Assembly: GCA_029449245.1 (NCBI GenBank)
Contig: JANATF010000001.1
Span: forward strand, 1,054,001-1,118,000
DNA from: Mortierella alpina
Lineage: Eukaryota; Mortierellomycota; Mortierellomycetes; Mortierellales; Mortierellaceae
Direction: 5' to 3'
DNA: 64,000 nt
In this document: positions 13,001-24,353 of the stretch, piece after piece
Layout: every line of letters starts with the position of its first letter
How positions within the stretch are numbered: position 1 is the first letter of the stretch
Position numbers and translations under genes: made by a program
Notes under the pieces: model-generated
Seen by the model: the letters and a program-made list of their open reading frames with translations, nothing else
Database searches by the model: none
What the model was told of the DNA's origin: nothing

Positions 13001-14657
13001 ATAAGAAGAGCCAGGACGATCTGGATATCGACTCGATTCCATTTGTTCAGTTAAGTATGGACGGATTTGAGACACCGATTGTTCTGCGCAAGAAGGACAA
13101 GTCAGGATCCAAGAAAAGGTCCAAGAGAAGGGAGCGATCGCGGTCTCCTCCCGCTATCCCAGTGGAATTTGCGGCAGAGGAAATGCCAGAGGATGCTATG
13201 TTGTCGGCCAGTGACGATGAGAGCAAGGCTGCTGCGAGCACACTTTCTGGCCCCAATGCCAGAGGTATTCTTGACCATGACTCTTCAGAACTGCACCACG
13301 TCGATTTGTCGATCCCTGTAGGTGAGGATGAGCACCTGCCTCGGGCCAAGCCGTACATGAAGCCAGAGGAAGCACGTCAGTATGAAGACGAACTCGCCCA
13401 ACGCCGTCGTGCGGAAGCTTTGCAGGCCAAAAAGGAGAAGAAGGACAAGAAGGAGTCAAAGAAGTCAAAGTCGTCCAAGAAGGGAGCAGCTGATGCAGGC
13501 GAAGAGAAGATCAAGAAGAAAAGCCCCAAAAAATCCAAGAACAAGGAGGAGCCTCTGATTGCCCTAGAGGCGCCTGTTCCAGCACAGGCGAGGTCGCCTA
13601 CCTTTGACCGTCCAAAGTCCGCTGAGCCAATGGTTGAGATTTCTGAAAAGAAAAAGACAAAGAAAACCAGTACAAGGTCGGAGACGAAGGCCAAGAAAAG
13701 CTTGTCCACCAAGAAGGCGACCAAGACACCTGCAATTGTGGCCTTCCCCGAGAGATCGAATATTGAGCTGGCCCTGGACGAAAACGTGGCCTTGGTAAGA
13801 AGCCTGCCCCATGTGGCACCAAGTTGTTAATGACTGAAAAGTGGGACTAACAGCAGAATTCATTTTGGATCACTTAGACGTATGATATTGCTTTAGCGCC
13901 TTCAAGTCTGGAAGCTCCAACTGTGCCTGGACAGGAACCGGCGAGCGATCCCGTGGTGGCGATCAACCTGAAAGTGCACAATCGAAACGTTACCCAGGCT
14001 GTCAACTCTGTTCGTGTCGCTCTGGCTGATTCGTTTGACGTTCGTTTGGGCGGCTCTCATGCTGGCGAAGAGAGCGTGGCTCTTTCGACGGCAATTGAAC
14101 CCCAGGGCAATGCGATTTTGGCGATGGATTTGCTGATCCTTGGACGTGTCCGGTATGAACTCCGTGTGATGGGCACGCTGTTTTATGAGCTCAATGGAAC
14201 TGAGGAGTCGTTGGAGTTCAACTTTGCAGTGCCACCGTCGACCTTCATGCTGGCCATGCCGCGACTGACAGGTGCGGAATTCTCCAAGATCCTGACGGAG
14301 CAGCTGGAATTGTTCTCGGCCACGGGATCTGCCACTGTGAAGCTGAGCTCTGGTACATCGGGTCAGGATGAGCATTTCTGGGATGCGGTAGAGAAGATCA
14401 CGAAGGAGATCACTCAAACACATGTGGTGGAGGTTGTTGATGGCGCGGCCAGCTTTTTTGGACAGAGCTGGCAGGGATACCAGGTGGCGGGTTTGATCAA
14501 GGTCATGAAGGGACAGGGATCAGGCGCGGAGGACAATGGGGAAAGGCAAGGAGAAGGGTCTGGGCTGTCCAGGACGATCGAGGTGGAGATGAAGTGCACT
14601 GAGCAGACGTTTGTGGATGGCCTTGTCCAGGAGATCATGGATGCGGAGCGACTCTGA
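10044..14657 (+). CDS. APL5: AP-3 adaptor complex delta subunit
   Basis: Large delta subunit of AP-3, the adaptor that sorts cargo from Golgi/endosome directly to the vacuole or lysosome. Ten exons (10044-10208, 10300-10461, 10538-10775, 10872-11011, 11085-11319, 11410-11879, 11969-12316, 12426-12830, 12928-13794, 13878-14657) give 1269 residues. The first residues (MNGLFAHTLTDLIRGIR then LRRNDPDLKAQAIAKLTY) are the classic delta-adaptin opening. HEAT/adaptin repeats run to about residue 600 (LASSNASEIGVAINGLSHI, VRKKVLLVLYKVFLKYPEG). They are followed by a very long charged hinge rich in Lys/Ser/Glu (about 690-930), then a C-terminal ear-like region. ATG 10044 is the first in-frame ATG and sits exactly at the conserved N-terminus. 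The hinge is repeat-poor but strongly biased. Confidence 0.95.
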
Positions 14658-15391
14658 GACCGAGAGCTAGACCTAGCTCGGTATTTGCGATGAACATAAA
14701 AGTGTTAGACCGGAGCAATGTATCCTGTCTCCTGTACACACAGACGCGTCGTACGAATGTGGAGTGGAAGGCAGAAGGCGTGTGGGTGAGCACGGCTTGG
14801 GGGTTGAGAAGCAGGTTCTCGGAATAATAACAGGCTCCTGTCCTACTGTCCTTGACGACTTGTGCATTCCTTCGGCAAACGCGGTGTGCTAGCGCATCCG
14901 AAGCGGATCTAGCTGCTGGGCCAACAAACACTTCAAGCTGTGTATGCATGAAGGTACATGATGTAGATGTATCTTTGGGATACCGTGGACGCTGGGGTGG
15001 GCCTTCTTTTTGGACCCAACGGCATGCAGAAACATCCTTTGCTCTTTCCTCCTTCCCAGAGTCCCATTACTGCCTTCTGTTGTCTGTTGTGTTCTCATCA
15101 GTCGCTCTCGTCCCCTCTCGTCCCCTCTTTCCTTCCGCTCCACGCCTTCTTGCTCCGCCTGTCCTCTGTTGCTCTTAACCCTCCACACCCTAACAGAGAC
15201 AGTGCCATCCTTCACGCCCTTCCTCTTCTCCTCCCTCCCCTGCCGTCTCATTCTCTCGCATTCCTTCCTCGCGCTCCCTCATTTTCTCTTCGTGCCTGCA
15301 CCGTCTTGGCTACACAGCTCTCATTTCAACAAGGACAGCGAGCCATCTGCACCCAAATAACTGTTAACGCACCCCACACCCCTCTGCCGCC
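14658..15391. other. intergenic: AP-3 delta 3' end and pyrimidine-rich promoter
   Basis: 734 bp without a recognisable gene. From about 15040 to 15340 the plus strand is dominated by C and T (runs such as TCCTCCCTCCCC), as expected for the leader of a well-expressed filamentous-fungal gene. Open frames here are artefacts of this composition. Confidence 0.5.
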
Positions 15392-18300
15392 ATGCCCTCA
15401 TCCTCCAGATACTCACTCACAGACCTGGATGACGACCTCCCCTACTCGGATGCCGAAACCGACTACCACAGCGTCTCTCAGCACACTGAAGACGAGTTTG
15501 ATGACTTTGAGGAATATGAGGAAAAGACTCCGCAGATAAGGGTCACAGTACCATTCTACCGCCGCAGAACCGTTATCTTCGGCTGCTGTCTCCTCACAAC
15601 GCTCTTCCTCGCCATCTTCATCCCTCTGCTGATCTATATCATTATCCCCAAGATCGCACAGTTGATGCTCAACTCGGCCACTATGGACATCAAACAGATC
15701 AACATGACTAACCCCACCGAGACCTCGATCGGCCTCTCGATCGACGCACAGGTCGGCAATATCATCAAGATCGTCTCTGCAGAGTTGCAATTCACAGAGG
15801 ACATTCAAGTCCACTGGCAAGGACAGCTCATTGGATCCATGAGCTTGGATACCGTTCATGTGAAGAGCGGCAAAGGTGCCATCGCGCAGACAACCGGTTT
15901 CACCATCCTGAACACAACCGCATTCTCTGCCTTCGTGTCAGACATGGTAAGTGCTTCTATCAATTGCTGGTGTACGGCCGATGGAGTGGTGTCAGGGTTG
16001 GGTGAGTGGGCAGTGACCATGTGTTCGCAGTGGTTAGAGTTCATTGCTCTCATCCGCCTCGATATGGTTCATTTATGGCTCGCTTCACGCTCCATAAAAA
16101 AAATGACATTGCTCACAAATCGCAAACATCGTAAAGTATCTGTGGCACACCTTAAACCTTACGAGGTTATGCGATCGCTTCGTCGCTTGGAGTTTACCCC
16201 TTCCCCGGAAAGATCGAGAGAGTCACTGTGGGGTCGAAGAAGGGCGCAAAGAGACTTTTGTGCCTGTGTGGCCCATGCATTTCTCTTAAAGTATATTATT
16301 ATAGATCACTAACCCTGTCTGCATTATTGACGCCACAGTTGAGCTCACAAACCTTTTCATGGACATTGAAAAGCAAGGCCACCCTCAGGGCTTTGGGCCA
16401 GACCATCAAGGATCTCAAGATTGACAAGGTTTTGCCCATGAATGGTTCGTTAGCACCTCAGTGCACGCATTACTTGTGATGTTATTCAGTTATTCAATTA
16501 TACACCCACGACGATTCTCAATCCTCTTTCATATTTTTCCTAACGCCTTTTCATGTAGGCCTGGACAGGTTGTCTGGTATCAAGCTGCTCAGATTTAATC
16601 TTCCTGGAGCATCACCAGAAGGAGCGCTGCTTGATATTACCGCCTCAGTTGCCAATCCCTCTCCCGTTGGCCTAAGTCTCGGCACATTGACACTGGACTT
16701 GAGCTTTCAGTCAACCTATCTGGGACGCGTGGTCGCAAACAATGTTCAGCTCGTGGGTGGCCAGCCTACAATTTTGAACATTACAGGCATGCTCCTGAAG
16801 CAGACAGACCCTGCAAAGCTTCAGGACATGTCCCTTCTCTTCTCCAACTATCTTGCCAGCATCCCCACATTGGCCACTGCTCAAGGAGTATCCGTTCTTC
16901 CCGACGGCAAAAATCAAATCTCTTGGTTGTCCTCAGCCTTCCTGTCGACCAAGTTGGTGATGCCATTTGCGCCTCCTGAGCCCTTGAATGTTATCCAGGA
17001 GTTTACTATTCACGATATGAACTTTGTGATGCGACCTGATTCTCCTTGGGCACCCACTGTCAACTCCAACAGCGTTTCTACGGTGTTCAAACTGCCGTTC
17101 GACATCGCGGTCAACGTCCTTGAGGTATCGAACACGACCATGACGCTTGTCTACCAAGGCACTCACGTCGCGGACATTACATCTGGAGTCTGGAATCAAA
17201 CACTATCCGATATGCCAAACAACAAGATGGTGTTCACCTTGCCACCCACACCTCTGTACATCAAGGACGACGCCCACGAAGCGTTCCCGGCACTTATGAA
17301 CAACTTGCTTCAAAAAACTGACCCTCAACTGGACATTGCCGGCGGTGCAGACGCTGTGGCCTCTACGCCCATGGGAGTGGTGCGTCTCAGGGTGCCGATC
17401 AAGTCCACGCTTACAGTGAAGGGTATTGGATTTGAAACCATTGCCCCAACCATTACCAACGTGTCGATCATTGCGGGCAACACCCAGTCCGTTAGTATCT
17501 CTGCTAATGTCGTGATCGACAACCCTTCCGTCTTCTCGGTGGACGCCGGCGAGGTCAAGCTGACAGTCACTGGAACGGTCGCCGGCGTGACCGGCGTACT
17601 GGGAGTGGCTACGCTAAACTTCAAGTTTGCGCCGGGCCAGAATACTCTAGCGGCAGCTCTCGACTTCAAACCAACTGATCCTAGACTTCGAGACAAATTC
17701 TTTACCGCGTTTGTGGAAGGGGCTGTTTTCGACTGCACTTTTTCTGGAGACGAATGGTCGTCGCCCATCTCATCCTTGGGGTCGGTGTTGAAATCACTGA
17801 GCATGAAGGCCAAGATTCCTAGCAGTATCGCTCCCGGAACGAATCTCATTACCCACGCTGTATCTACGCCTTCGATCGGGGGCGTGCTCGGGAACCGCCA
17901 GATTCCCTTGGTATGCACGGTCAAGAACCCAGTCCAGACACCCTTCTCGATCAATGATGCTGATGCTGAGATTCTCTGGCAAGGACAACACATGGGATAC
18001 GTCAGGGGGGCTCTTGATTTTCTTGTACCGGTGGGCCAGATTGCAGATTCGCGGTCCTTGGTCCTGCAAGCGCCCTTGGGTTTCCAGTTTGGCGTATGGA
18101 TGGTCGGCACGTTTTTGGTCTCGAACATTGGCGTTCTGACTGGGGTCGAGATGAATTTGCAAATGAAGGCCCTCCTTTCTGTTACGGTGGGCGGTCCCAG
18201 GGGCGTGGGTTACTTTTCAAATCTCACCGTCGACCAGGATGCTGTGCCGACGTTCGTGAAGCTCGATTACAGCTTTGTGGGTGCACTCAAGAAGCGTTCT

Positions 18301-18441
18301 GAACAATCAAACCTGACTGCACTCCTTCGCCCAGAGCCGTCCCGGGAGAGCGGTATGGAATATGTAGCCTGGTTGAAGGAGGCGCTCTATGCTGCTTATC
18401 CCGAGGAAGCTAAGCAATATGTGGCAGAGTTGAGCGCGTAA
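15392..18441 (+). CDS. single-pass membrane protein with DUF3712 domains
   Basis: Three exons (15392-15946, 16339-16444, 16559-18441) give 847 residues. The acidic, Ser/Tyr-rich N-terminus (about 1-55) is followed by one strong membrane segment (about 60-85, TVIFGCCLLTTLFLAIFIPL and on). The rest is beta-rich repeats with many N-glycosylation sequons, carrying the pattern of DUF3712 (a fungal relative of LEA-14/WHy-type domains): repeated short blocks of the type 'xxxTNPTETSIGLSIDAQVG', 'VANPSPVGLSLGTLTLDL' and 'VDAGEVKLTVTGTVAG'. Topology is most likely type II with a lumenal or vacuolar/extracellular body. The yeast relative that I know with this organisation is the vacuolar protein Tag1, linked to ending autophagy; transferring that role here would be speculation. 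An AATAAA overlaps the stop region. Confidence 0.83.
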
Positions 18442-18982
18442 TAAAACTAGCCTATACTCTAAGGTAACAAAGACTTTAATGACCTATTCGATCGCGACTT
18501 TTGTGCGCCACACCAGAAATGGCACATTAATGTGTGTGTTCTCTCCGGATCATAACAACAAAGTGGGTTGATGAATTGTCAAAAACATGCTTGTTCCAAC
18601 AAATTGTTATGGCACAATGAGCCAACAACGGTTCTATTCTGCATATCACACAAACATTTTGCATCTCGCTCTGTTGACCCGAGCTGCTGGCAAGCAGCTT
18701 TTATGATGTATTTGTTGCCTGCCTGTTCCGAATAGTTGCCAGCCGATGGGTAGGACTCAGTGGCTATCGATAAGAAACTGAATAAGTATGCTGCAGTAAA
18801 TTGACGCATTATCACTGAACGAACATCAACACGACCAGGAACTTGAGCCATTGCTAACAGCCGATCATCGTACGCGCTTTAGTTTTGGTCAACTTTGCTG
18901 GTTTCTTCCAGGTCCATCATGTCAGTTGCTTCAGGTCCAGAATTGTTAGAATGGTTTACCACTTCGATTGCAGGAGCTGTAT
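18442..18982. other. intergenic between DUF3712 gene and beta-lactamase-like gene 1
   Basis: Convergent 3' ends, 541 bp apart. The only content of note is a short minus-strand open frame (18579-18809), described separately. No RNA gene was recognised. Confidence 0.5.
18579..18809 (-). CDS. possible small secreted cysteine-rich protein
   Basis: Tentative 76-residue open frame in a convergent intergenic space. It begins MRQFTAAYLFSFLSIATESY, a plausible secretion signal (short polar start, hydrophobic core, small residues near 20). The mature part holds five cysteines spaced C-x11-C-x-C-x11-C-x8-C, including DAKCLCD, and two N-glycosylation sequons (NYS, NRT). The spacing recalls, but does not match, the eight-cysteine CFEM domain; it could be a truncated or divergent relative, or the frame may continue through an unseen intron. 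An upstream in-frame ATG at 18851 would bury the signal. There is no obvious TATA element, and I have no family match. It could equally be a chance frame. Confidence 0.3.
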   Translation of the reverse strand: MRQFTAAYLFSFLSIATESYPSAGNYSEQAGNKYIIKAACQQLGSTERDAKCLCDMQNRTVVGSLCHNNLLEQACF

Positions 18983-20824
18983 TTATTCTTCGTTCTTGCG
19001 CGCTTGTTCCCGCTTAAACTCAACTACGTCAGACTGAACCGTGAACCGCAAACCTTCTACTCGGCCGCTCTCCCCTGTTTGGAAGGTCATCACGGCCCCG
19101 AGTTGAAGCGCAAAGTCCTTCAATGCAGCACTGAAGGTATCAAAATGATAATGATTGATTCTACTCTCGAGCGTCCGCATCTTGAAATAGAGTGCCTTTC
19201 CTTCTTCTCCTCCTCCACCTCCAATGTCCTTTTCGCTCTCCAAACGGATAGAGACTTTACCATAGACTGGATCTGAATACTCCCCGACATACTCGTGCAG
19301 TGGATGAGTTGGCGGACCATTCCTTCGCTCTGGGAGATCGATCTTGGACGCCGCCTTCAGGTTATCGTAAAACTCTTGCGTTTCCTTGATTGAGACTTCA
19401 ACCCAGTCCTGAGTCTTGGGCAGACACAGTAACCGATCTGCGATGAGATATGGAACGTTCGCAGGTAGCATCGTGGCGCCGACGTTCGTCAAATGCGCGA
19501 TAACCAGATCGTCGTCCGGAAACATGGCCACGTTTGAAATAAATCCTGGATTGCTGCCGCCTAAAAATCATAAGCAATCGTTAGAATCGGTCAAAGTAAT
19601 GATGTTGTGAGGGGTTGCGCACAAAAGAAATATAATAATTGTTGGCGTGGGAATGTCCCTACCGTGATAGTAGGCTGTGCGTCCCTTGTAAGAGTCGATC
19701 ATCCACCCCAGTCCGTAGGCCAGCGCAGGAGCAAAGTCGGGTGTTCGCCTGGTTGTTTTCCTGAATGTATGCGCAGTTAACGTCTCCTGAATGTTCTCCT
19801 TATTGAGAACCTGCTTGCCATCAATCTCGCCGCCATGCATGATAGCACTGCCCCATCGCACCAGATCGAGCACGTTGGAATATATGTCGCCTGCAGCAGC
19901 ATCCGCCATATAAATGTCGTCCAGGTACCCGAGAGTGAACCGACCTTCTTGTGCATCTTTCAGTGAGTCAGCAAGATATGGCATTGCGTGGTCGGCGTGC
20001 GTCTTCATCTCCATAGCCGAGAAGCCAGATCGAGTCATTCCCAAAGGCTTCAGCACCTTGGTCTTGACAAGTTCTTCATATGGGATGCCAGCGACATTTG
20101 CGCCTGCTTCGCCAGCAACAGCGTACATCACATTGTTGTAGAGGCACTTGGATCCCAATTTGGGTGATATGTCAACATGCTTAAGGCGTTTGATGAGGTC
20201 TCGTGTGGACTCGGTATTCCTGAACCATGCCAAGTCGACATTGGGAAGTCCCTATTTTCATTTATAGAGCGTGTTTTCGCATTAATACCGCGAGAAAGCA
20301 ATATCGTAGACGAGACCCGTTCATTACAGTGATCGATCAAGAAACGGAGCCATACTGAGCGATGAGAGAGGATATCGGCAAGCGTCAACTGAGAAGTCAA
20401 GGTTTGATCTTTGAGCTCAAACCCTGGAAGATATTGGCTGACAGGAGTTTTATCCCAGTCCATCTTGCCTTCGGCCACCAACTCGCCGATGGCCGTGGCA
20501 GTAAAGGCCTTGGTCACGGATGCGATGGAGGTCAGTGTCTAAATACAACAAAGATCCATGGCCGACAAAGATAGGTGCACGCGTATCAAGTTAGTCGTCT
20601 CTCTATAAGTCTGCCTTTCTATCCGTGGGGGAGATCTGTTGACTGCGTACCTTGGGCGTAAAGGGCTCAGATTCATTACGTTTGCCAAATCCAGCGACAT
20701 AGACGAGTTCACCCTTGTACTGGACAGCAACGCTCATACCCGGGATGCCGCATCGAACTCTAGCATCCTCAAGCACCTCATTGAGGTCTGCGAGAGGAAG
20801 GTGCTCGGGTTCGTGGAGTTGCAT
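18983..20824 (-). CDS. serine beta-lactamase-like hydrolase (paralogue 1)
   Basis: Member of the class C beta-lactamase / LACTB / D-aminopeptidase superfamily. Four exons (20824-20651, 20538-20356, 20251-19663, 19560-18983) give 507 residues. The nucleophile motif S-x-x-K is present as SVTK (Ser65, Lys68), the Y-x-N motif as YNN (Tyr157), and a glycine-rich HGGGSNPGF stands where the KTG-type strand is expected. The C-terminal third (about 395-500) resembles the DUF3471/beta-barrel extension often found on these enzymes. No signal peptide is evident, so the protein is probably intracellular. The natural substrate is unknown; fungal members may act as esterases or peptidases. An upstream ATG at 20878 would add 18 residues; I chose 20824 by comparison with the paralogue at 38604. 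The intron positions match that paralogue exactly. Confidence 0.88.
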
Positions 20825-21366
20825 TAGGGAGATATAACGAGTTGGGCTAAAAATGTGAGAAATGGTGGAAATGAGCAAGGGTGGGTGAGGAGAGAGAGCG
20901 AAGAATGATCGACTATTTATTTACAGGCAAGAAGGCGAAGTCTTTAACGTGCCAAGAGATAAGATGCTATCCTAGAATGGATTCGATCTCTGGACCTGCC
21001 ATTGAAGGCTGCCTGAACGGATACGCAATGGATGGCCAAGACTTACGTGTATCAATAATGACCGAACAACGGCGAAACGGTGACTGGGCTGCTCACCACA
21101 GTGCAGCTCTAAAACGCGGTGAGAAAAAGGCGTGCAATTATTCACCAGCGTTCCTGACAACACCGCGCGCCTGGGTCCAGACCCCATGGCCGATGGCTCC
21201 TCCGACTCCTATGCCTGTGTGACAGACACGCCTGGTGTAGTGATTGCAACTTGGTAATCATCAATTGCGATGGTAAGGGGCAAACAAATGCGCACACTGA
21301 TGGTCATTCTTTCATCCTACGTCGCGCTTCCATTCCAGTAACCATCACCAATAGCAAAGCTCTGCC
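20825..21366. other. divergent promoter region, hydrolase 1 / GT61
   Basis: 541 bp between divergent starts. No TATA box is strong. Nothing gene-like beyond short chance frames. Confidence 0.45.
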
Positions 21367-23516
21367 ATGCCGAAATGGTTGAGATCCTGGCCGCGCCTTT
21401 TTCTCTGCCTCGTTGTACTATTTTGCATAGTAGAGCTGGGGTTCTGGATTCGTTATACACCAGTGGATGGCTCAGCAATTCTCTCAGTAAAGAGTAAAGC
21501 AACCCACAACAACATCGATGACCTTCGATACAAGCCGGCAGATCAACCCGCACCCAGGGTTCTACTGCCTTCCACTTGGAACTGCACACTGGGCGGGGAT
21601 AACTCCAATGAGGCCAGAAAGAGCCGGCAATGTGTTGTGCGCCACGCCTGCGTCGATGACCAAGGTAAGCTGGCGCTTTTTGTCAACGGCACACCATAGA
21701 TACCCGCAAACACCGGGAAATAGTAACTGATCTCAGCTCGCATTAACAGGGCTGTTCTTGCTGACGGATGGCGATGAAGCGCGCCGCCATGCGATGCCAT
21801 TTCCGGATATCAATCTTATGTCATCTCACGAATCCGCTGACTACTACTGGAGGCCGCGTTTCAAGACGATTGCTCCTGGGACCTTGACTAGCGTTTACTA
21901 CAGGCACGAATCACTTTTTGTTTATGGCCTCTTCTGGCCCGGCCACTTTTCGCACTTTTTGTATGGTGGAATGTTGCCGTTGTACAGGTAAGCGATGGTC
22001 TGAAATTATGTTCTCTATAGCTTGTGATCTGGCAACTCATGATGCACCCTTGAACTGCTATATGTTCAGTACCATGAAGAGGTTCAATGGTACCGGTTCC
22101 TCTTGGCTGCTACGACAGGCCGAATACGTAGGTGAAAATCGACCGGATCAAGGAGTATGGGAAATGGAAGCGATTCTGCCTCATGGACAAGAACTGGTGG
22201 TTCGTGATTTTGAGGTCGTTTCGAGATTCCAGGTGCTGCCTCCAAAGAAGGCACCTATTTGCTTTGACCGGGCTGTCGTAGGATTAGGATCTCAGTGTGG
22301 GCTGAGCTACTGCGCAAAGAACACGCCTACAGAAATCTATCAAGCCTACAGAGATCAGATCCAAAGGCATTACTGGCCCACGCCCGAGATTTGGGAAAGT
22401 CATCTGCGATCCAGAGCAGCATCGGACAAAGAAGGCACGCGATTTCCGAGCGAGAATCCAGCTCCCTCTGCCACATCAAACGCTCCACCCTCACCCACAA
22501 ACTGTCTCCAAAGTGCAAGGTACTACAGTTTCAACCCCAAGAGCTCGAGTCCAGAGATTCCCGGCTACGACGAGCCTCTCGACCGCCGTGGGGTCGCTGA
22601 CCCCGACAATACCACCGAACTAAAGGAAGACTCTTACCGCCCCGTCGTGGCCATCATCGAGCGCCACGGTACCCGCTCTGTACTCAATTTGGACTCTGTT
22701 ATTTCTGTCATTGTTCAATCGAAAAACTTTCGACTGAAGGTCCTCAGCTACGACCATGGATGCGGGATCCCCGAAACAGCCTACCTCATGCGAGATGTCC
22801 AGATCCTCATATCGTCCCACGGAAATGCACTTGGAGGCTCGCTATGGATGGCTTCTCCCCCAAGACACCCCGTGCCGGTCATTATCAGCATTGACTCTAC
22901 AAAGTACTACGAGAGTTGGTTCCAATGGACCACCACGGCCATGGGACAACGGTTCTTGCTCCATCAGTGTGGTCCTGCAACGTCCTATCACCCAACCTCT
23001 CTGAAGATCAACAGCAAGATCTGTCCACTGTATCGTGATCTTGATCTCGCGAGCAGGAGCGTCGTAAAAGTTGGGTTGATTCTGAACCAGACTTCAATGG
23101 CCGAGGATCTCCAGATGCTCACAGGAGCCGAGTATCCCCTTGAACTGTTGGAACGATACAATCATGATGAGACCTCCCGAGGAGTGAACCAGTTTCTGGC
23201 TGAATATTGGAAGAACCTTTCGCGGTATGCAGATCCGGCTGGACTGCTGGAGCTTTTGGAACAAATTCGAGCCGAGAACATACAGGAGCGTGATCTATTT
23301 CGAATGACCATGTCCCAAAAAAGTTATCTGCAGGTCTGCAGGGAGTCGCGGTGTTGTGGCCCACAGTGCGAGGGAGTCATGAGCCGTAATGTCGTTGGAG
23401 GATTGAGGGCTTATGATCAGAAGATGGGGTTGGAAGAGTGGGGCCAGTATCTTGAGAATGAGGAACAGGAAGCATTTGGGCGCAGCGGCCAAGTGCTTCG
23501 TAGTTGGGTCTCTTAA
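21367..23516 (+). CDS. GT61-family glycosyltransferase (type II membrane)
   Basis: Three exons (21367-21664, 21750-21987, 22070-23516) give 660 residues. A cytosolic stub MPKWLRSWPR is followed by a signal-anchor (about residues 11-30, LFLCLVVLFCIVELGFWI), then a lumenal domain with N-glycosylation sequons. The C-terminal half carries the GT61 hallmark DVQILISSHGNALGGSLWM, in which the H-G-N-A-L element marks the DUF563/EOGT-type fold, preceded by VAIIERHGTR and VLSYDHGCG. GT61 enzymes transfer xylose, arabinose or GlcNAc in the secretory pathway in plants, animals and fungi; the donor and acceptor of this one cannot be told from sequence. Compared with a typical 450-550-residue member it is long, with a disordered Ser/Pro-rich insertion near 370-420 (FPSENPAPSATSNAPPSPT). 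Confidence 0.87.
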
Positions 23517-24353
23517 AAATTACGTTGAATCCAGCAGCGAATAGCATGAGTGACCGCCGTGAGTTTTGTTTCCTTGTGCACCTGTTCTCCACAATATGTC
23601 TGCCATCCATCGTTTCTTGGAATGATCTTGTCAATAGTGAAGGTTATGCACATTCAAGGGATATTTGTACACATGTGTGGATTAATGGTTGGGGTGTTTG
23701 CATTCAATCGAGACGATCAAAAGAAGGAAAAGTGATCGGTTGAACGGGAACGTATTTTTGCGAGTCCGGCGATTGAAAAAGTAGAGAGCGTCGTACCTCT
23801 CTCTCTCTATCGCTGTCTCTCTCTTGTTGGCAGGATCGACAATACGTTGCAAGATTATGAACGCATCCCTGGCAGTCTAGTAGATTGGGACGGAGAAGGT
23901 GCACTGTACGCATAACATCTGCTCTTGCACGCTTTGCCACATCGCAGTGTTTTACGTGATGGCGCTTACCATTTCATGTTCAGAACGGAGACTGAAAAAT
24001 CTTGGACGTGGAGTTTACCGTGTAGGCATGAGCGAGGGCTCAGGCTATTCAGCATGGACCGTCGGGCATGCATACTGTACACCGTACAGCTTTGTGAAAG
24101 AATAGCTATCCTAAGCGGCTTGACGGCTAGTTGCTAGTGCAGTTCAGACCAGTTAAACGGCACAGGCTTGGGGACTCCACCCGAAAATGCAGGAATCCGG
24201 CTGAAGTGAAGAGCATTTAAGTTACCTGGGTGAACGAAAAAGAAAATTGTATAAAAAGGAACGGCGTTCTCACGCTTTTTTTTTCACACCTCTCCACATT
24301 CACGTCCTCTCCTACCCAAGTCCCAAACCTTGACCGCATATCACTCACCAAAA
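23517..24353. other. intergenic upstream of aldehyde dehydrogenase
   Basis: 837 bp without a recognisable gene. It contains a CT-repeat tract at about 23797-23826 and, close to the next gene, a TATA-like element (listed separately) followed by a pyrimidine-rich leader. Confidence 0.45.
24250..24258 (+). promoter_or_regulatory. TATA-like element of the aldehyde dehydrogenase gene
   Basis: TATAAAAAG, 104 bp before the ATG at 24354, followed by a T-rich and C-rich leader. Its position and sequence fit a core promoter. Confidence 0.55.

Noticed and set aside
14967-15539. Pro/Leu/Ser-rich frames in C/T-rich leaders (also 53181-53676, 55439-55966)
   Set aside because: These arise from pyrimidine-rich promoter DNA, not coding sequence.
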